A DNA stretch of 64,000 nucleotides from DASUPK01 sp963782345 (GTDB lineage: Bacteria > Actinomycetota > Thermoleophilia > Solirubrobacterales > 70-9): assembly GCA_963782345.1 (NCBI GenBank), contig CAWAJF010000004.1, positions 1 to 64,000 on the forward strand, in the 5' to 3' direction. Below the pieces are notes generated by a model that was given only the letters and a program-made list of their open reading frames with translations, had not been told where the DNA came from and made no database searches. The translations under genes and the position numbers were made by a program. How positions within the stretch are numbered: position 1 is the stretch's first letter; each line of letters opens with the position of its first letter. Of this stretch, positions 44,777-51,931 are shown in pieces.

Positions 44777-45001
44777 TTGCCTTGGCGCGGACACGATGAC
44801 CAGGACGCCGACATCGCCTGGCTTCGATTCGAGGGATATGACCCCGATCGAGTGCGCGGTGAGGAGGTCGACTTCGGTCTGCGCGAGACCGACCCGGTGA
44901 CCGGCAAGATCGTCGCCCTCGAGTACTGGAAGGCCAGCGAGACGCTGCCGGAGGAGTTCCTTCGGATGCTCCCCCAGCCGCCCGTGGTCGTGCCTGGCTG
45001 A
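44777..45001 (+). CDS. DUF2283-like small protein
   Basis: About 74 residues (TTG start at 44777, uncertain). DDQDADIAWLRFEGYDPDRV, then VDFGLRETDPVTGKIVALEY and a C-terminal WKASETLPEEFLRMLP match the DUF2283 beta-strand pattern, in which two strands end in Asp/Gly turns and a short helix follows. The usual first strand is missing or altered, so the 5' end may be degraded. It lies between the two SnoaL paralogues. Confidence 0.55.
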   Translation: MPWRGHDDQDADIAWLRFEGYDPDRVRGEEVDFGLRETDPVTGKIVALEYWKASETLPEEFLRMLPQPPVVVPG

Positions 45002-45174
45002 CTCGGCGTCGCCATCCGCGCTCCCTCTCCTTAGAGAAGGGGAGTCAGTGGTGCTCGTTCGAGACCGTCCGTCAGCGCCGGTGCCACGCGATTCCGGCAT
45101 CGCGGGTTCAACGCCGCAAGAGTGCTGTTTTGCATGGGAGCGAACCTCTCCTCACCGCGAGATACTGCGTGGCG

Positions 45175-45579
45175 ATGTCTGAGGAGAACGTGGAAAGAGT
45201 TCGCAGCTGTATCGACGCCTGGAACCGCGGTGATCTCGATGCCTGGCTGGCGGACGCCCATCCCGAGATCGAGTGGAGCTCCGAGATGGCCCGACGGGTG
45301 GAGGGTGTGGATTCTGCCTACCGGGGAATCGCGGGGCTGCGACGATTCTGGGACGAGCTTCGCTCGGTGTGGCAGCTGAGAATCGACGACTTGGAGACTC
45401 AGAGCGTCGGCGAGACGGTCGTGGCTCACGGGCACCTTCGGGCGCGCGGTGAAGCCAGCGGGATCGATTTGGAGCAACCGATCAGCTACGTGTTCGAGTT
45501 CGATGGAGGCTTGGCACGAAGGGTGCGCGGATACTTCAACCACGAAGAAGCCCTCGAAGCGGCCGGGCTGTCGGAGTAG
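45175..45579 (+). CDS. SnoaL-like (NTF2 superfamily) protein 2
   Basis: 134 residues from ATG 45175 (MSEENVERVRSCIDAWNRGD). Same fold and length as the protein at 44329, with LADAHPEIEWSSEMARRVEG and YVFEFDGGLARRVRGYFN. The last ten residues EALEAAGLSE are identical, and the underlying DNA is nearly so, which points to tandem duplication. A Trp/Asp set inside the cone (WDELRSVWQL) could form a pocket. Function unknown. Confidence 0.8.
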   Translation: MSEENVERVRSCIDAWNRGDLDAWLADAHPEIEWSSEMARRVEGVDSAYRGIAGLRRFWDELRSVWQLRIDDLETQSVGETVVAHGHLRARGEASGIDLEQPISYVFEFDGGLARRVRGYFNHEEALEAAGLSE

Positions 45580-45646
45580 CGCGAGGCCCGAAACGGCGTG
45601 TTCAAGCAGGCCGCGCGCCGTCCAGACCGAGCGGAGCTGAGATCGA

Positions 45647-45763
45647 TCAGGCGCCGAAGGACTCGACGCGCCGCTTTGCCTCCTTCAGCCCAGCGCCCGT
45701 CTCCTCCTGGTAGGCCTTGATCGCCTCGACCTTGCGTCCGACCGAGAGCAACTCTCGTATCAT
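45647..45763 (-). CDS. Short protein like the C-terminal domain of ribosomal protein L7/L12
   Basis: 38 residues from ATG 45763: MIRELLSVGRKVEAIKAYQE then ETGAGLKEAKRRVESFGA. The pattern (xKIEAIKxYRExTGxGLKEAKxxVE) is the helix-turn-helix of L7/L12 C-terminal domains, found also in small stand-alone proteins. It may be intact or the end of a longer lost gene. The remainder of 45580-45894 holds only the hairpin described separately. Confidence 0.45.
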   Translation of the reverse strand: MIRELLSVGRKVEAIKAYQEETGAGLKEAKRRVESFGA

Positions 45764-45844
45764 CCTGGTCGGGTGCGCGCTGCCGAAGGTGAATTTGGGT
45801 GCGCGCCCGGTGCGCGGTCGGGTTCAGACGGCGGGGATCAAGAA

Positions 45845-45878
45845 GCCGAAACCCCCCCTGAGCAGGGGTTTCCCCGGC
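45845..45878 (-). terminator. Hairpin next to repeat copy b
   Basis: GAAACCCC (45848-45855) pairs with GGGGTTTC (45865-45872), giving an 8-bp stem with a 9-nt loop. On the minus strand it follows the DUF59-type stop (TGA at the end of copy b), where a terminator of the original gene would be. The U-tract is weak. Confidence 0.4.
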
Positions 45879-45894
45879 TCAGTACCCCAGCGCG

Positions 45895-45916
45895 AACTTC
45901 GCGTCCTCGGACATCA
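45895..45916 (-). repeat. DUF59-end direct repeat, copy b
   Basis: Reads MSEDAKFALGY and a stop on the minus strand, the same ending as the DUF59 protein, but unrelated sequence lies upstream of it. It is an orphan 3' gene end, as expected for a distal attachment site. Confidence 0.6.
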
Positions 45917-46074
45917 TCACCGGCAGGCGTCGTGACGGCGCGTGGCGCTGCGTGTCGTCGTGTTCGTCATTTGCAGGGATTCGTGGTTGCTGACGATCGT
46001 CGTGACGGCGCGTATCGATGCGTTCGGGGTCGTGCGTTGGAATCCGTTGGATATTCGGAGCCTAGCTGCGCTTC

Positions 46075-46230
46075 GTGCGCTGCCTGTACTGCGGGGTGGT
46101 AGGCTCACACTTTTCGGAGTGGCTGATCCCGCTGGTGCGGTGCTTCCGATGTGCGCGTACCGCGCTGGCGGACGAGAGCATCCCGCATCCCGCACCGTCT
46201 TATATGGCAGTCCCTCGGAGATGTGGTTGA
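46075..46230 (+). CDS. Possible small zinc-ribbon protein (51 aa)
   Basis: GTG 46075 gives VRCLYCGVVGSHFSEWLIPL then VRCFRCARTALADES. Two CxxC pairs 18 residues apart are a zinc-ribbon arrangement. There is no clear promoter or Shine-Dalgarno sequence, and the opposite strand is also open, so this may be a chance ORF or a gene end. Region 45917-46074 shows nothing else convincing. Confidence 0.3.
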   Translation: MRCLYCGVVGSHFSEWLIPLVRCFRCARTALADESIPHPAPSYMAVPRRCG

Positions 46231-46240
46231 ACAGCTCTAG

Positions 46241-46525
46241 GCAAAGCATGTTGAAGAGGGGCGGCATAAGCGTTCCCCGAACGGCTCTTCTGGCCAGGAC
46301 TCAGGAGCTCGGCCTGAAAGGGGCCAAAGCTGGCCTGGAACCATCAGAAAGCGAGTGTCTGAGGAAGCCAGCGAGGCCCTCAAGCGTCCCGGGATCGTCG
46401 CCGGTGATATCGCGGAAATCTTGGGAGTCAGACCACAGGCTGGGCGTTTCCCATGAATCCTGGACATCCGCAAGCGCCAGCTCGCCGGAGACGACCCGCC
46501 AGGCCGAACCAGATCCCGCAGCTGA
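46241..46525 (+). pseudogene. Degenerate small gene with helix-turn-helix-like segment
   Basis: One frame reads GQSWPGTIRKRVSEEASEAL then KRPGIVAGDIAEILGVRPQA, stops at TGA 46454-46456, and continues in the same frame as ILDIRKRQLAGDDPPGRTRS. The GIVAGDIAEILGV part looks like a DNA-binding helix pair. No good start codon exists (GTG 46355 would give 33 residues). The in-frame stop suggests decay. Overlapping minus-strand frames make this uncertain. Confidence 0.3.
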
Positions 46526-46700
46526 CGTGCGCCGTCTGAAGTCCTGAAGTGTTTCGGCGAGAACCAGATTCGCCGCGTCTTGTCCTAGACGGGTGACCAC
46601 CCCAGGCTGCGTAGCACTGCCGGATTCCGGAGCGCTCCAACTGCTCGGGATCGGCTTCGAGCCTCTCAACCGGCGACATCCCTTCGTAGATCTCATCTGC

Positions 46701-47119
46701 TCATTGCTCCTCGAAGGCGCTCATGCCAATGGGACTGATGAACCCCTGTTCGTGCAGGTAGTTGGGACCGCCATTCGGTTGTTGAACCGCACTCGAGGAT
46801 GCCGTATCGCTCGATGAACTCGACGATCTCCTCATTGCTGTCGAGGTTCAGCTCAACGAGTTCCAGATAGTGCTCGCCCAGTCGGTGACGGTGAGCAACA
46901 GAGTTCTGAAAGCGATCCACCCCCCGCCCATGTAGAGCATGTTCCAGAGCGGTTCCTCACGCCGTAGTACTTCGGGTCAACGACGCCAGCCAGGCGCTTC
47001 CAGCAGGAACCCTTCACCCTCGGGTCGTATCGCGGTCGAGGAGGTCGATAGTCCTGCTCCGGGAAGGGGAGCGGGTCGGGCGGCCACGGCGTCAGCTCTA
47101 CTCGTGCGGGCTCCGTCAT
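46701..47119 (-). pseudogene. Multiply frameshifted gene, unknown function
   Basis: From ATG 47119 the protein reads MTEPARVELTPWPPDPLPFP ... RLAGVVDPKYYG. It then continues in a second frame (REEPLWNMLYMGGG), a third (DRFQNSVAHRHRLGEHYLEL then VELNLDSNEEIVEFIERYG) and a fourth (PNYLHEQGFISPIGMSAFEE, stop at 46701). The shifts lie at about 46962, 46922 (a run of six C) and 46780. Further minus-strand pieces (MSPVERLEADPEQLERSGIR, then RLGQDAANLVLAETLQDFRR after another shift) extend to about 46550 and may be the same gene. Confidence 0.5.
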
Positions 47120-47217
47120 AGCGTCAGGTCTTAACTCTAGCCATAGCTGATGCACACGTCCTTACTGTGGGGTGCATCAGGGCTACTTGTAGCCCAACAC
47201 CTAACAAGGAGGACAAT

Positions 47218-47453
47218 ATGACCCCCCGAAGGCTCGAAGAGTTCCCTTCAACCGGACAGCAGCGGTACGACTGGGAGGAGCTGCTTGACGGCTCCCCCTG
47301 GGAGTTGGTCGCAGGCGTGGATTTCGGCGGCAAGCCCAACACGTTCGCGAGCAACGCCCGACAACAAGGCACAAGCGTGGCGGTCGAGTGCGCGTCCGGC
47401 ATTTCCAGAAGGAAGAGCCGGAGCGCCTGGTGATCCAGTTCCTCAAGGACTAG
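47218..47453 (+). pseudogene. Small gene with one frameshift, unknown function
   Basis: ATG 47218 has a strong AAGGAGG upstream. The protein reads YDWEELLDGSPWELVAGVDF then GGKPNTFASNARQQ, loses frame near 47380, and ends properly in another frame as GGRVRVRHFQKEEPERLVIQ plus FLKD and a stop at 47451. The corrected length is about 78 residues. The good ribosome site and clean terminator downstream suggest it was recently active. Confidence 0.5.
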
Positions 47454-47517
47454 CCGCCGATGGCGAAGCGGCGACAACGACAGGTGCGACCAAGGTCGCC
47501 ACCAACGGAGTACAGGA

Positions 47518-47547
47518 AGCCCCGCCAGTGCGGGGCTCTTTGTTTTT
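47518..47547 (+). terminator. Rho-independent terminator
   Basis: AGCCCCGC (47518-47525), loop CAGT, then GCGGGGCT (47530-47537), followed by CTTTGTTTTT. A perfect 8-bp GC-rich stem with a U-tract on the plus strand, 65 bp after the stop of the gene at 47218. Confidence 0.85.
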
Positions 47548-47577
47548 CCAGACCGACCGTGAAGTAGCGTCGGGTCA

Positions 47578-48338
47578 ATGCTGCTGGACGACGCACTTGA
47601 TGACCCGATGCTGGCTGAGATGGCCTTGCAACGACTCGCGGCGAAGATCCAAACGACCCGCGCCCACGTGTCAGGCGCCCTAGCGGACGCAAGACTTCGC
47701 GTGGAGCGCACCCGAGAACACATCGCGGATCTCGAACATCGCGTTGAAGAGTGGCGTCAGTCGCAGCAGCCAGCGTTCGGCAGGCCGAGGGAGGCCGTCT
47801 GGTCGGGGTTAGTCACAGCGGACCGCCGCTTCCGCGCATGATCAATTTGATCATCGGGGAATCGGTCCAGAACCTACGCACCAGTCTCGACTACCTCATC
47901 TATGGGCTGGCGTGGCTTGATTCGGTCGTCATCAAAAACAGACGCAGTTCCCCATAACGGACCTGCCGAAAGACTTCAAATCCGAGCAGTCTCGACTCCC
48001 CGGGCTGACAGCGGAGCACGTAGATGCCGTCCGCGACCTCCAGCCGTTTGCGGGGTGCAGCTGGACCGCGCCGCTGCGTGATCGCTCGAACCAGGACAAG
48101 CACTGGGCGCTCAACGCGCAATCGGGCAGGGACGGTGACGGCCACCAACATCGGGCAACCCGAGTTCGAAACAAAGATGGACGTTCGGATCCTCTTCGAG
48201 GACGACACCAACGTTCTCGAGTGGTTGGAAGAAGTCGCCACGAACGTCAGCAATGTCCTCGATCGCTTCGCCCCTGAATTCGAGAGCCCGGTGAACCTGG
48301 AGTTCCGTGGGTTGCGCCTCGAAATCCGAATGAACTAG
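47578..48338 (+). pseudogene. Frameshifted gene of a family common in mobile islands, unknown function
   Basis: Starts MLLDDALDDPMLAEMALQRL with a coiled N-terminus (VERTREHIADLEHRVEEWRQ). It continues in a second frame (PRMINLIIGESVQNLRTSLD then YLIYGLAWLDS), a third (KQTQFPITDLPKDFKSEQSR, LPGLTAEHVDAVRDLQPF, CSWTAPLRDRSNQDKHW) and a fourth (MDVRILFEDDTNVLEWLEEV to a stop at 48338). The order NLRxxLDYL...TQFPI...GLxxEHVxAxxxLQP...SNxDKH is a recurring uncharacterised family. At least three indels. Confidence 0.6.
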
Positions 48339-48499
48339 CTGTCGAGACGCAGGACTGGGCGTTACGACGCCACCTCTTCAACAACCCGCCAATCCGGATC
48401 GGCGCTCAGCACTCCGTCTCCCGATTCCATTCGGATTCCGGAAGAAGTGATGCGTTCCGCCGCCAGGCGTCCGCGCTGAGCAGGAGCGCCTTGGTCACG

Positions 48500-48911
48500 C
48501 GAAGATCACGATCGACGCGGTCGGCGTCTGCTGACCGGTCGAGTGGCGGCGCGGGCTCGGTCGGAACGGCACTGCGAGTACGTTCGGGACGTACGACCAC
48601 ATCGAGAGTCAGCGACGAGGACACCACGTCATCTACATCCGCAGCGGGCTTCGCGGTCCGGAGTTGGCGGTGACCGCTCTTCATGAATTAGTCCACGCGC
48701 TGCAAGTTGAGCGAACGGGTGGGTGGGAGTTCCGGGGGCGATTGGAACCGGCGAGGAGGAAGTGGAAGCGGAGCGCACGGCTGTCGGCATCATGGCTCAG
48801 CATGGCGACAAGCGGGCGCTGCACGAGTGGGGGGTTTTCAGCGAGGAGGACGCTCGGATGCTGGCGCTGATCGACGCGACCGTGCATTGGCGCGAGCCCG
48901 AGGACTTGTGA
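48500..48911 (+). pseudogene. Decayed zinc metallopeptidase (HExxH)
   Basis: In one frame, interrupted by a TGA at 48532, the sequence reads KITIDAVGV ... GHHVIYIRSGLRGPELAVTA then LHELVHALQVERTGG. HELVH at 48682-48696 is a zinc-protease motif. After a frameshift near 48725 it continues GEEEVEAERTAVGIMAQHGD then KRALHEWGVFSEEDARMLAL and stops at 48909. A Glu in the second part could be the third zinc ligand, as in ImmA/IrrE-like proteins. Region 48339-48499 shows no convincing frame. Confidence 0.5.
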
Positions 48912-49053
48912 CTTGCCAGGCCTCGCAGGCCCGCTGGATCTCGTCCGGGGTTCCATGCCGGAGACTCTGTCTCTCGATGTAGGCGGCTAGCTCGGATCGT
49001 TCCTCCGCGTTTAGCTCGGGGCAGGCGAATGTGATTGCTTGGTCTGCGTTCAT
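48838..49053 (-). CDS. Small protein of unknown function (71 aa)
   Basis: ATG 49053 with AGGAG 5 nt upstream: MNADQAITFACPELNAEERS then ELAAYIERQSLRHGTPDEIQ. It is helical and acidic up to residue 48; the Arg-rich tail overlaps the convergent metallopeptidase remnant by 74 bp and may be out of frame. Last gene before repeat copy c. Region 49054-49173 contains a direct repeat CGTTGGAAA (x2) and nothing else clear. Confidence 0.4.
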   Translation of the reverse strand: MNADQAITFACPELNAEERSELAAYIERQSLRHGTPDEIQRACEAWQVTSPRARANARSRRSAPASERPPR

Positions 49054-49173
49054 GTGGCTCCTATCGGTCGGGTCGTAATCGTTTACGCCTCCGCACTCGC
49101 CCGTTGGAAAATCGTTGGAAATTCGGCCTCTCGACCCGATCAGCAGGACGCGAAAACCCGCGTTTTGCAGGGC

Positions 49174-49482
49174 TTAGTAGCCCAGAGCGAACTTCGCGTC
49201 CTCAGACATCATCTCCGGGGACCAGGGCGGGTCGAAGACCATCTTCGGGTGGACCTTCTCGATCCCCTGAAGCTGGCCGACGAACTCCCGCATCTGCTCC
49301 GAGACCTGCGGCCCGATCGGGCAGGCGGGGGTAGTCAACGTGAAGGTGATGAAGGCTTCGGGGCCCTCGAGCTCGACGTCGTAGACGAGGCCGAGGGAAA
49401 CGAAGTCGAGCCCGAGCTCGGGATCGATGACCTCCTCGAGCGCCTCGTATACGTCCTCTTCGGTTGTCGTCTCAGTTGCCAT
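49174..49482 (-). CDS. DUF59 (MIP18/SufT/PaaD-like) protein, intact copy
   Basis: 102 residues. EDVYEALEEVIDPELGLDFV, LGLVYDVELEG, then ITFTLTTPACPIGPQVSEQM with the conserved Cys of the TxxCP motif. Actinobacterial DUF59 proteins of this type belong to the SUF pathway (SufT) and help Fe-S maturation. It ends MMSEDAKFALGY, the part repeated elsewhere. A CCCTGC/GCGGG hairpin with TTTT follows the stop. Its upstream flank differs from that of copy 2. Confidence 0.85.
   Translation of the reverse strand: MATETTTEEDVYEALEEVIDPELGLDFVSLGLVYDVELEGPEAFITFTLTTPACPIGPQVSEQMREFVGQLQGIEKVHPKMVFDPPWSPEMMSEDAKFALGY
49190..49211 (-). repeat. DUF59-end direct repeat, copy c (in gene)
   Basis: Codes for the last residues of the DUF59 protein. 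One mismatch (49204) to copies a and b. Presumed original attachment site at a gene 3' end. Confidence 0.6.
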
Positions 49483-49494
49483 TCCTCAGCCTCC
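49205..49494. repeat. 290-bp direct duplication, copy 1
   Basis: Identical to 49665-49954 except A/G at 49399/49859. It covers the DUF59 coding region from its start codon and ribosome site to about 10 codons before the stop. The near identity means a recent event or an assembly artefact. Confidence 0.9.
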
Positions 49495-49664
49495 AGCGAC
49501 CCAGTTGCCGCCTCGATTGACCTCCAACACGTTGCGTGGATCCTCAGCGTAGTCGGGCTTCGCCCGCTCCTCGGTGGACTTTCCGCCAGGCGCCTCGCTC
49601 GGTGCCAACGCGATCTTCACAACCGCCCACTCGCCTGGCTCTTGCTCGGCGACCAGCCAGGTCG
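49495..49664 (-). pseudogene. C-terminal fragment of an unknown protein between the duplicated blocks
   Basis: On the minus strand the spacer is one open frame reading TWLVAEQEPGEWAVVKIALA, then PSEAPGGKSTEERAKPDYAE and NVLEVNRGGNWVAGG, with a stop just before copy 1's ATG. It has no start of its own and is cut at the 49664/49665 junction, so it was the end of a gene preceding this DUF59 copy elsewhere. Confidence 0.45.
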
Positions 49665-49942
49665 GACATCATCTCCGGGGACCAGGGCGGGTCGAAGACC
49701 ATCTTCGGGTGGACCTTCTCGATCCCCTGAAGCTGGCCGACGAACTCCCGCATCTGCTCCGAGACCTGCGGCCCGATCGGGCAGGCGGGGGTAGTCAACG
49801 TGAAGGTGATGAAGGCTTCGGGGCCCTCGAGCTCGACGTCGTAGACGAGGCCGAGGGAGACGAAGTCGAGCCCGAGCTCGGGATCGATGACCTCCTCGAG
49901 CGCCTCGTATACGTCCTCTTCGGTTGTCGTCTCAGTTGCCAT
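49544..49942 (-). CDS. DUF59 (SufT/PaaD-like) protein, copy 2 with replaced C-terminus
   Basis: 132 residues. Residues 1-92 are identical to the copy at 49174, including TTPACPIGP. After EMMSD the reading frame enters the spacer and adds 38 unrelated Arg-rich residues. The core fold is complete, so the protein may work, but the conserved end is lost. Its upstream flank (a short ORF 49946-50038, then divergent fxsA) looks like the original chromosomal setting. Confidence 0.7.
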   Translation of the reverse strand: MATETTTEEDVYEALEEVIDPELGLDFVSLGLVYDVELEGPEAFITFTLTTPACPIGPQVSEQMREFVGQLQGIEKVHPKMVFDPPWSPEMMSDLAGRRARARRVGGCEDRVGTERGAWRKVHRGAGEARLR

Positions 49943-49954
49943 TCCTCAGCCTCC
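49665..49954. repeat. 290-bp direct duplication, copy 2
   Basis: Partner of 49205-49494, 460 bp downstream on the plus strand. The junction at 49664/49665 falls inside the MSED codons, at the edge of the 22-bp repeat sequence. Confidence 0.9.
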
Positions 49955-50038
49955 CTCAGGGTAGTCCGGTCTGGGCCGCGCCTCGGGATGCTCGTCCGCC
50001 ATCCGGTCACGTTCGCGTTGTGCCTGGTTGCGATTCAT
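49946..50038 (-). CDS. Short ORF preceding DUF59 copy 2 (30 aa)
   Basis: MNRNQAQRERDRMADEHPEA then RPRPDYPEGG, with the stop 1 bp before the DUF59 ATG. Highly charged and probably unstructured; it could be a leader peptide or translational coupler, or a chance ORF. Confidence 0.3.
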   Translation of the reverse strand: MNRNQAQRERDRMADEHPEARPRPDYPEGG

Positions 50039-50105
50039 CCGAAACAAGGATAGGGGGCCGGCTTCCCCGCCTGCCGAAGAGCGCCGTGGGTAGCCTTGCG
50101 AGGCC

Positions 50106-50717
50106 GTGATCTTCCTCGTCCTGATCTTCATCGTCGTGCCGATCGCGGAGCTCTACGTGATCATCCAGGTCGGCGGCGCGATCGGGATCGGGCCGACGAT
50201 CCTGGTCTTGGTCCTGGACAGCCTCATCGGCGCGATGCTGCTCAGGGCCCAGGGAAGAGCGGCCTGGGTGCGCTTCAACCGGGCTCTCTCCGAGGGGCGC
50301 ATGCCTCACAAGGAGGTCTTCGACGGCGTCCTGGTCATCTTCGGCGGAGCGCTCCTGCTCACGCCCGGGTTCATCACCGACGTCCTCGGACTGATCCTGC
50401 TGATTCCGCCGACGCGAGCGATCGTGCGCCGGATCGCCTCCCGCACGGTGCGGCGACGGCTCGCCACTGGAGGGGCGGCCACGATCTGGTCCTTCGGACG
50501 CACGCAACGACCGCCCCGCACCCGCCCCTCCCCGGGCGGCCCAGGAGAAGCGGCCGGCCCGCCTCCGGGAGGTCCCGTCCCGGAGGACCCCTTCGACTGG
50601 GAGGAGCCCCAGGCGCCTCCCCGCACCGGGCCCCGTCCGGGCGACATCGAGGGCACTGGGCATGAGATCGGCGACGAGGACGAGCTGCCGCCCGGCCGGG
50701 AGCCGTTCGGCGGATGA
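50106..50717 (+). CDS. fxsA: FxsA family membrane protein
   Basis: 203 residues. MIFLVLIFIVVPIAELYVII and LLLTPGFITDVLGLILLIPP are the diagnostic FxsA segments, giving about three or four membrane spans in residues 1-110. The C-terminal 85 residues are Pro/Gly/Arg-rich and disordered. In E. coli FxsA is linked to phage F exclusion; its function elsewhere is unclear. TAGCCT lies 9 nt before the GTG. The stop overlaps the next ATG (ATGA). Confidence 0.85.
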   Translation: MIFLVLIFIVVPIAELYVIIQVGGAIGIGPTILVLVLDSLIGAMLLRAQGRAAWVRFNRALSEGRMPHKEVFDGVLVIFGGALLLTPGFITDVLGLILLIPPTRAIVRRIASRTVRRRLATGGAATIWSFGRTQRPPRTRPSPGGPGEAAGPPPGGPVPEDPFDWEEPQAPPRTGPRPGDIEGTGHEIGDEDELPPGREPFGG

Positions 50718-51283
50718 ACGCCGAGACCGGTGCCTTCGTCCGCGGTTTCGCCGACCTCGCCCGCGGCAGGGCGGGCGTCGCCTGGAGCCTCGCCGGCGGC
50801 GGCGCGGTGACTCTCGAGGGCGGCGAGGCCTCCTCGAAAGGCGTTGACGCCGTAGACCCCGATTCCGACGAGCGATGGAGCTTCTACGCGCCGCTGGATG
50901 GCGATCCGCTGCATAACGCCACGATCTTTCGGCACATCACGGTCGAGACCGCGGAGGGCATGATCGTTTGTACGGCCACCGGGCAGCGGGACATCGCCGG
51001 ACACGGAGACGAGCGCACCTCCGCGACGCTCCGCGCCCGCGGCGAAGACGTTCCCTACGAGGAGGCGCTGATCTCGACTCAGTACGACGCGGCCGGGGAC
51101 CCAACGCGCTTCGGTCTCGAGCTGTGGCCGCCGGACGCCGACCAGACCACGCGCGCCGCGGCGACGCGGGTCTCCGGGTCTCCGCTCGGCGGTGCCCGGA
51201 GCGGCGACGTCTGGGCCGGCCTCTTCCGGTGTCACACCGATGGCGCGGAGGGGGCAGGCACCTACCTGCTCTGGCGCGCGTGA
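50714..51283 (+). CDS. Conserved hypothetical protein
   Basis: 189 residues, soluble and beta-rich (SFYAPLDGDPLHNATIFRHI, TYLLWRA at the end). No motif recognised. It is coupled to fxsA upstream (4 bp) and to the HAD gene downstream (GTGA overlap), so it is the middle gene of a three-gene operon. Confidence 0.65.
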   Translation: MNAETGAFVRGFADLARGRAGVAWSLAGGGAVTLEGGEASSKGVDAVDPDSDERWSFYAPLDGDPLHNATIFRHITVETAEGMIVCTATGQRDIAGHGDERTSATLRARGEDVPYEEALISTQYDAAGDPTRFGLELWPPDADQTTRAAATRVSGSPLGGARSGDVWAGLFRCHTDGAEGAGTYLLWRA

Positions 51284-51924
51284 GCGAGACGGGCCGGATC
51301 ACCGCGGTGATCTCGGACTTCGGCGGGGTTCTGACCACGCCGCTCGTCCAGTCGTTCGCCGCGGTTCAGGACGAGACCGGGATCCCGTTCGAGGAGCTCG
51401 CCAAGGCGATGGGCCGGATCGAGGCCGATGAGGGAAGGCACCCTCTCTACGAGCTGGAGAAGGGCAAGCTCAGCGAGGTCGACTTCCTCGCGAAGCTGGG
51501 CGACGCGCTGGAGCCGGCGCTCGGCCACCGGCCGGAGCTGCACCGCTTCCGGGAGATCTACTTCGAGGCGCTCCACCCCAACCCGCCGATGATCGACCTG
51601 ATGCGCGACGCCAAGGACGCCGGTCACCGGATGGGGATGCTCACCAACAACGTCCGGGAGTGGGAGCCGCTCTGGCGCTCCATGCTCCCGGTGGACGAGA
51701 TCTTCGAGGTGGTGGTCGACTCGGGGTTCGTCGGCTGTCGCAAGCCGGAGCCCGAGATCTACGAGATGACCTTCGAGCGGCTCGGCGTCTCCGCGGAGGA
51801 GTGCCTCTTCATCGACGACGTCGACGTCAACTGCGCCGCCGCCTGCAAGCTCGGCATGTCAGCGGTCCAGTACCAGCACAACGACCAGGCGATCCCCGAG
51901 ATCCGGGAGGCGCTCGGCCTCTGA
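51280..51924 (+). CDS. HAD superfamily hydrolase
   Basis: 214 residues from GTG 51280. HAD motif I AVISDFGGVLTTP (the second Asp of DxD is Gly, as in the dehalogenase/epoxide-hydrolase-N branch), motif II MGMLTNNVREW, motif III Lys in CRKPEPEIYEM, and motif IV FIDDVDVNCAAA. A helical cap lies between I and II. Probably a phosphatase acting on a small metabolite. It ends 7 bp before the convergent stop at 51932. Confidence 0.85.
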   Translation: MSETGRITAVISDFGGVLTTPLVQSFAAVQDETGIPFEELAKAMGRIEADEGRHPLYELEKGKLSEVDFLAKLGDALEPALGHRPELHRFREIYFEALHPNPPMIDLMRDAKDAGHRMGMLTNNVREWEPLWRSMLPVDEIFEVVVDSGFVGCRKPEPEIYEMTFERLGVSAEECLFIDDVDVNCAAACKLGMSAVQYQHNDQAIPEIREALGL

Positions 51925-51931
51925 CAGCCGC

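Larger units (their letters stand above)
45895..49211. mobile_element. Decayed integrated element between DUF59-end repeats b and c
   Basis: This 3.3-kb stretch is bounded by direct repeats 45895-45916 and 49190-49211 (21 of 22 identical). Copy c is the natural 3' end of a DUF59 gene, as in elements that integrate at a gene end and rebuild it. Inside, gene spacing is loose, base use differs from the neighbours, and almost every gene-like stretch is frameshifted. No integrase or transposase is recognisable, so the mechanism is inferred. A 16-bp direct repeat (CGTCGTGACGGCGCGT near 45928 and 45991) lies just inside the left end. Confidence 0.4.

Noticed and set aside
45942..46547. A 201-codon plus-strand frame at the left end of the element
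   Set aside because: Composition is unlike a folded protein, and other frames in the same region show better protein-like segments.
49205..49954. CRISPR-like or IS-like repeat
   Set aside because: The two 290-bp units are one duplicated protein gene, with only one spacer and no inverted ends or transposase.
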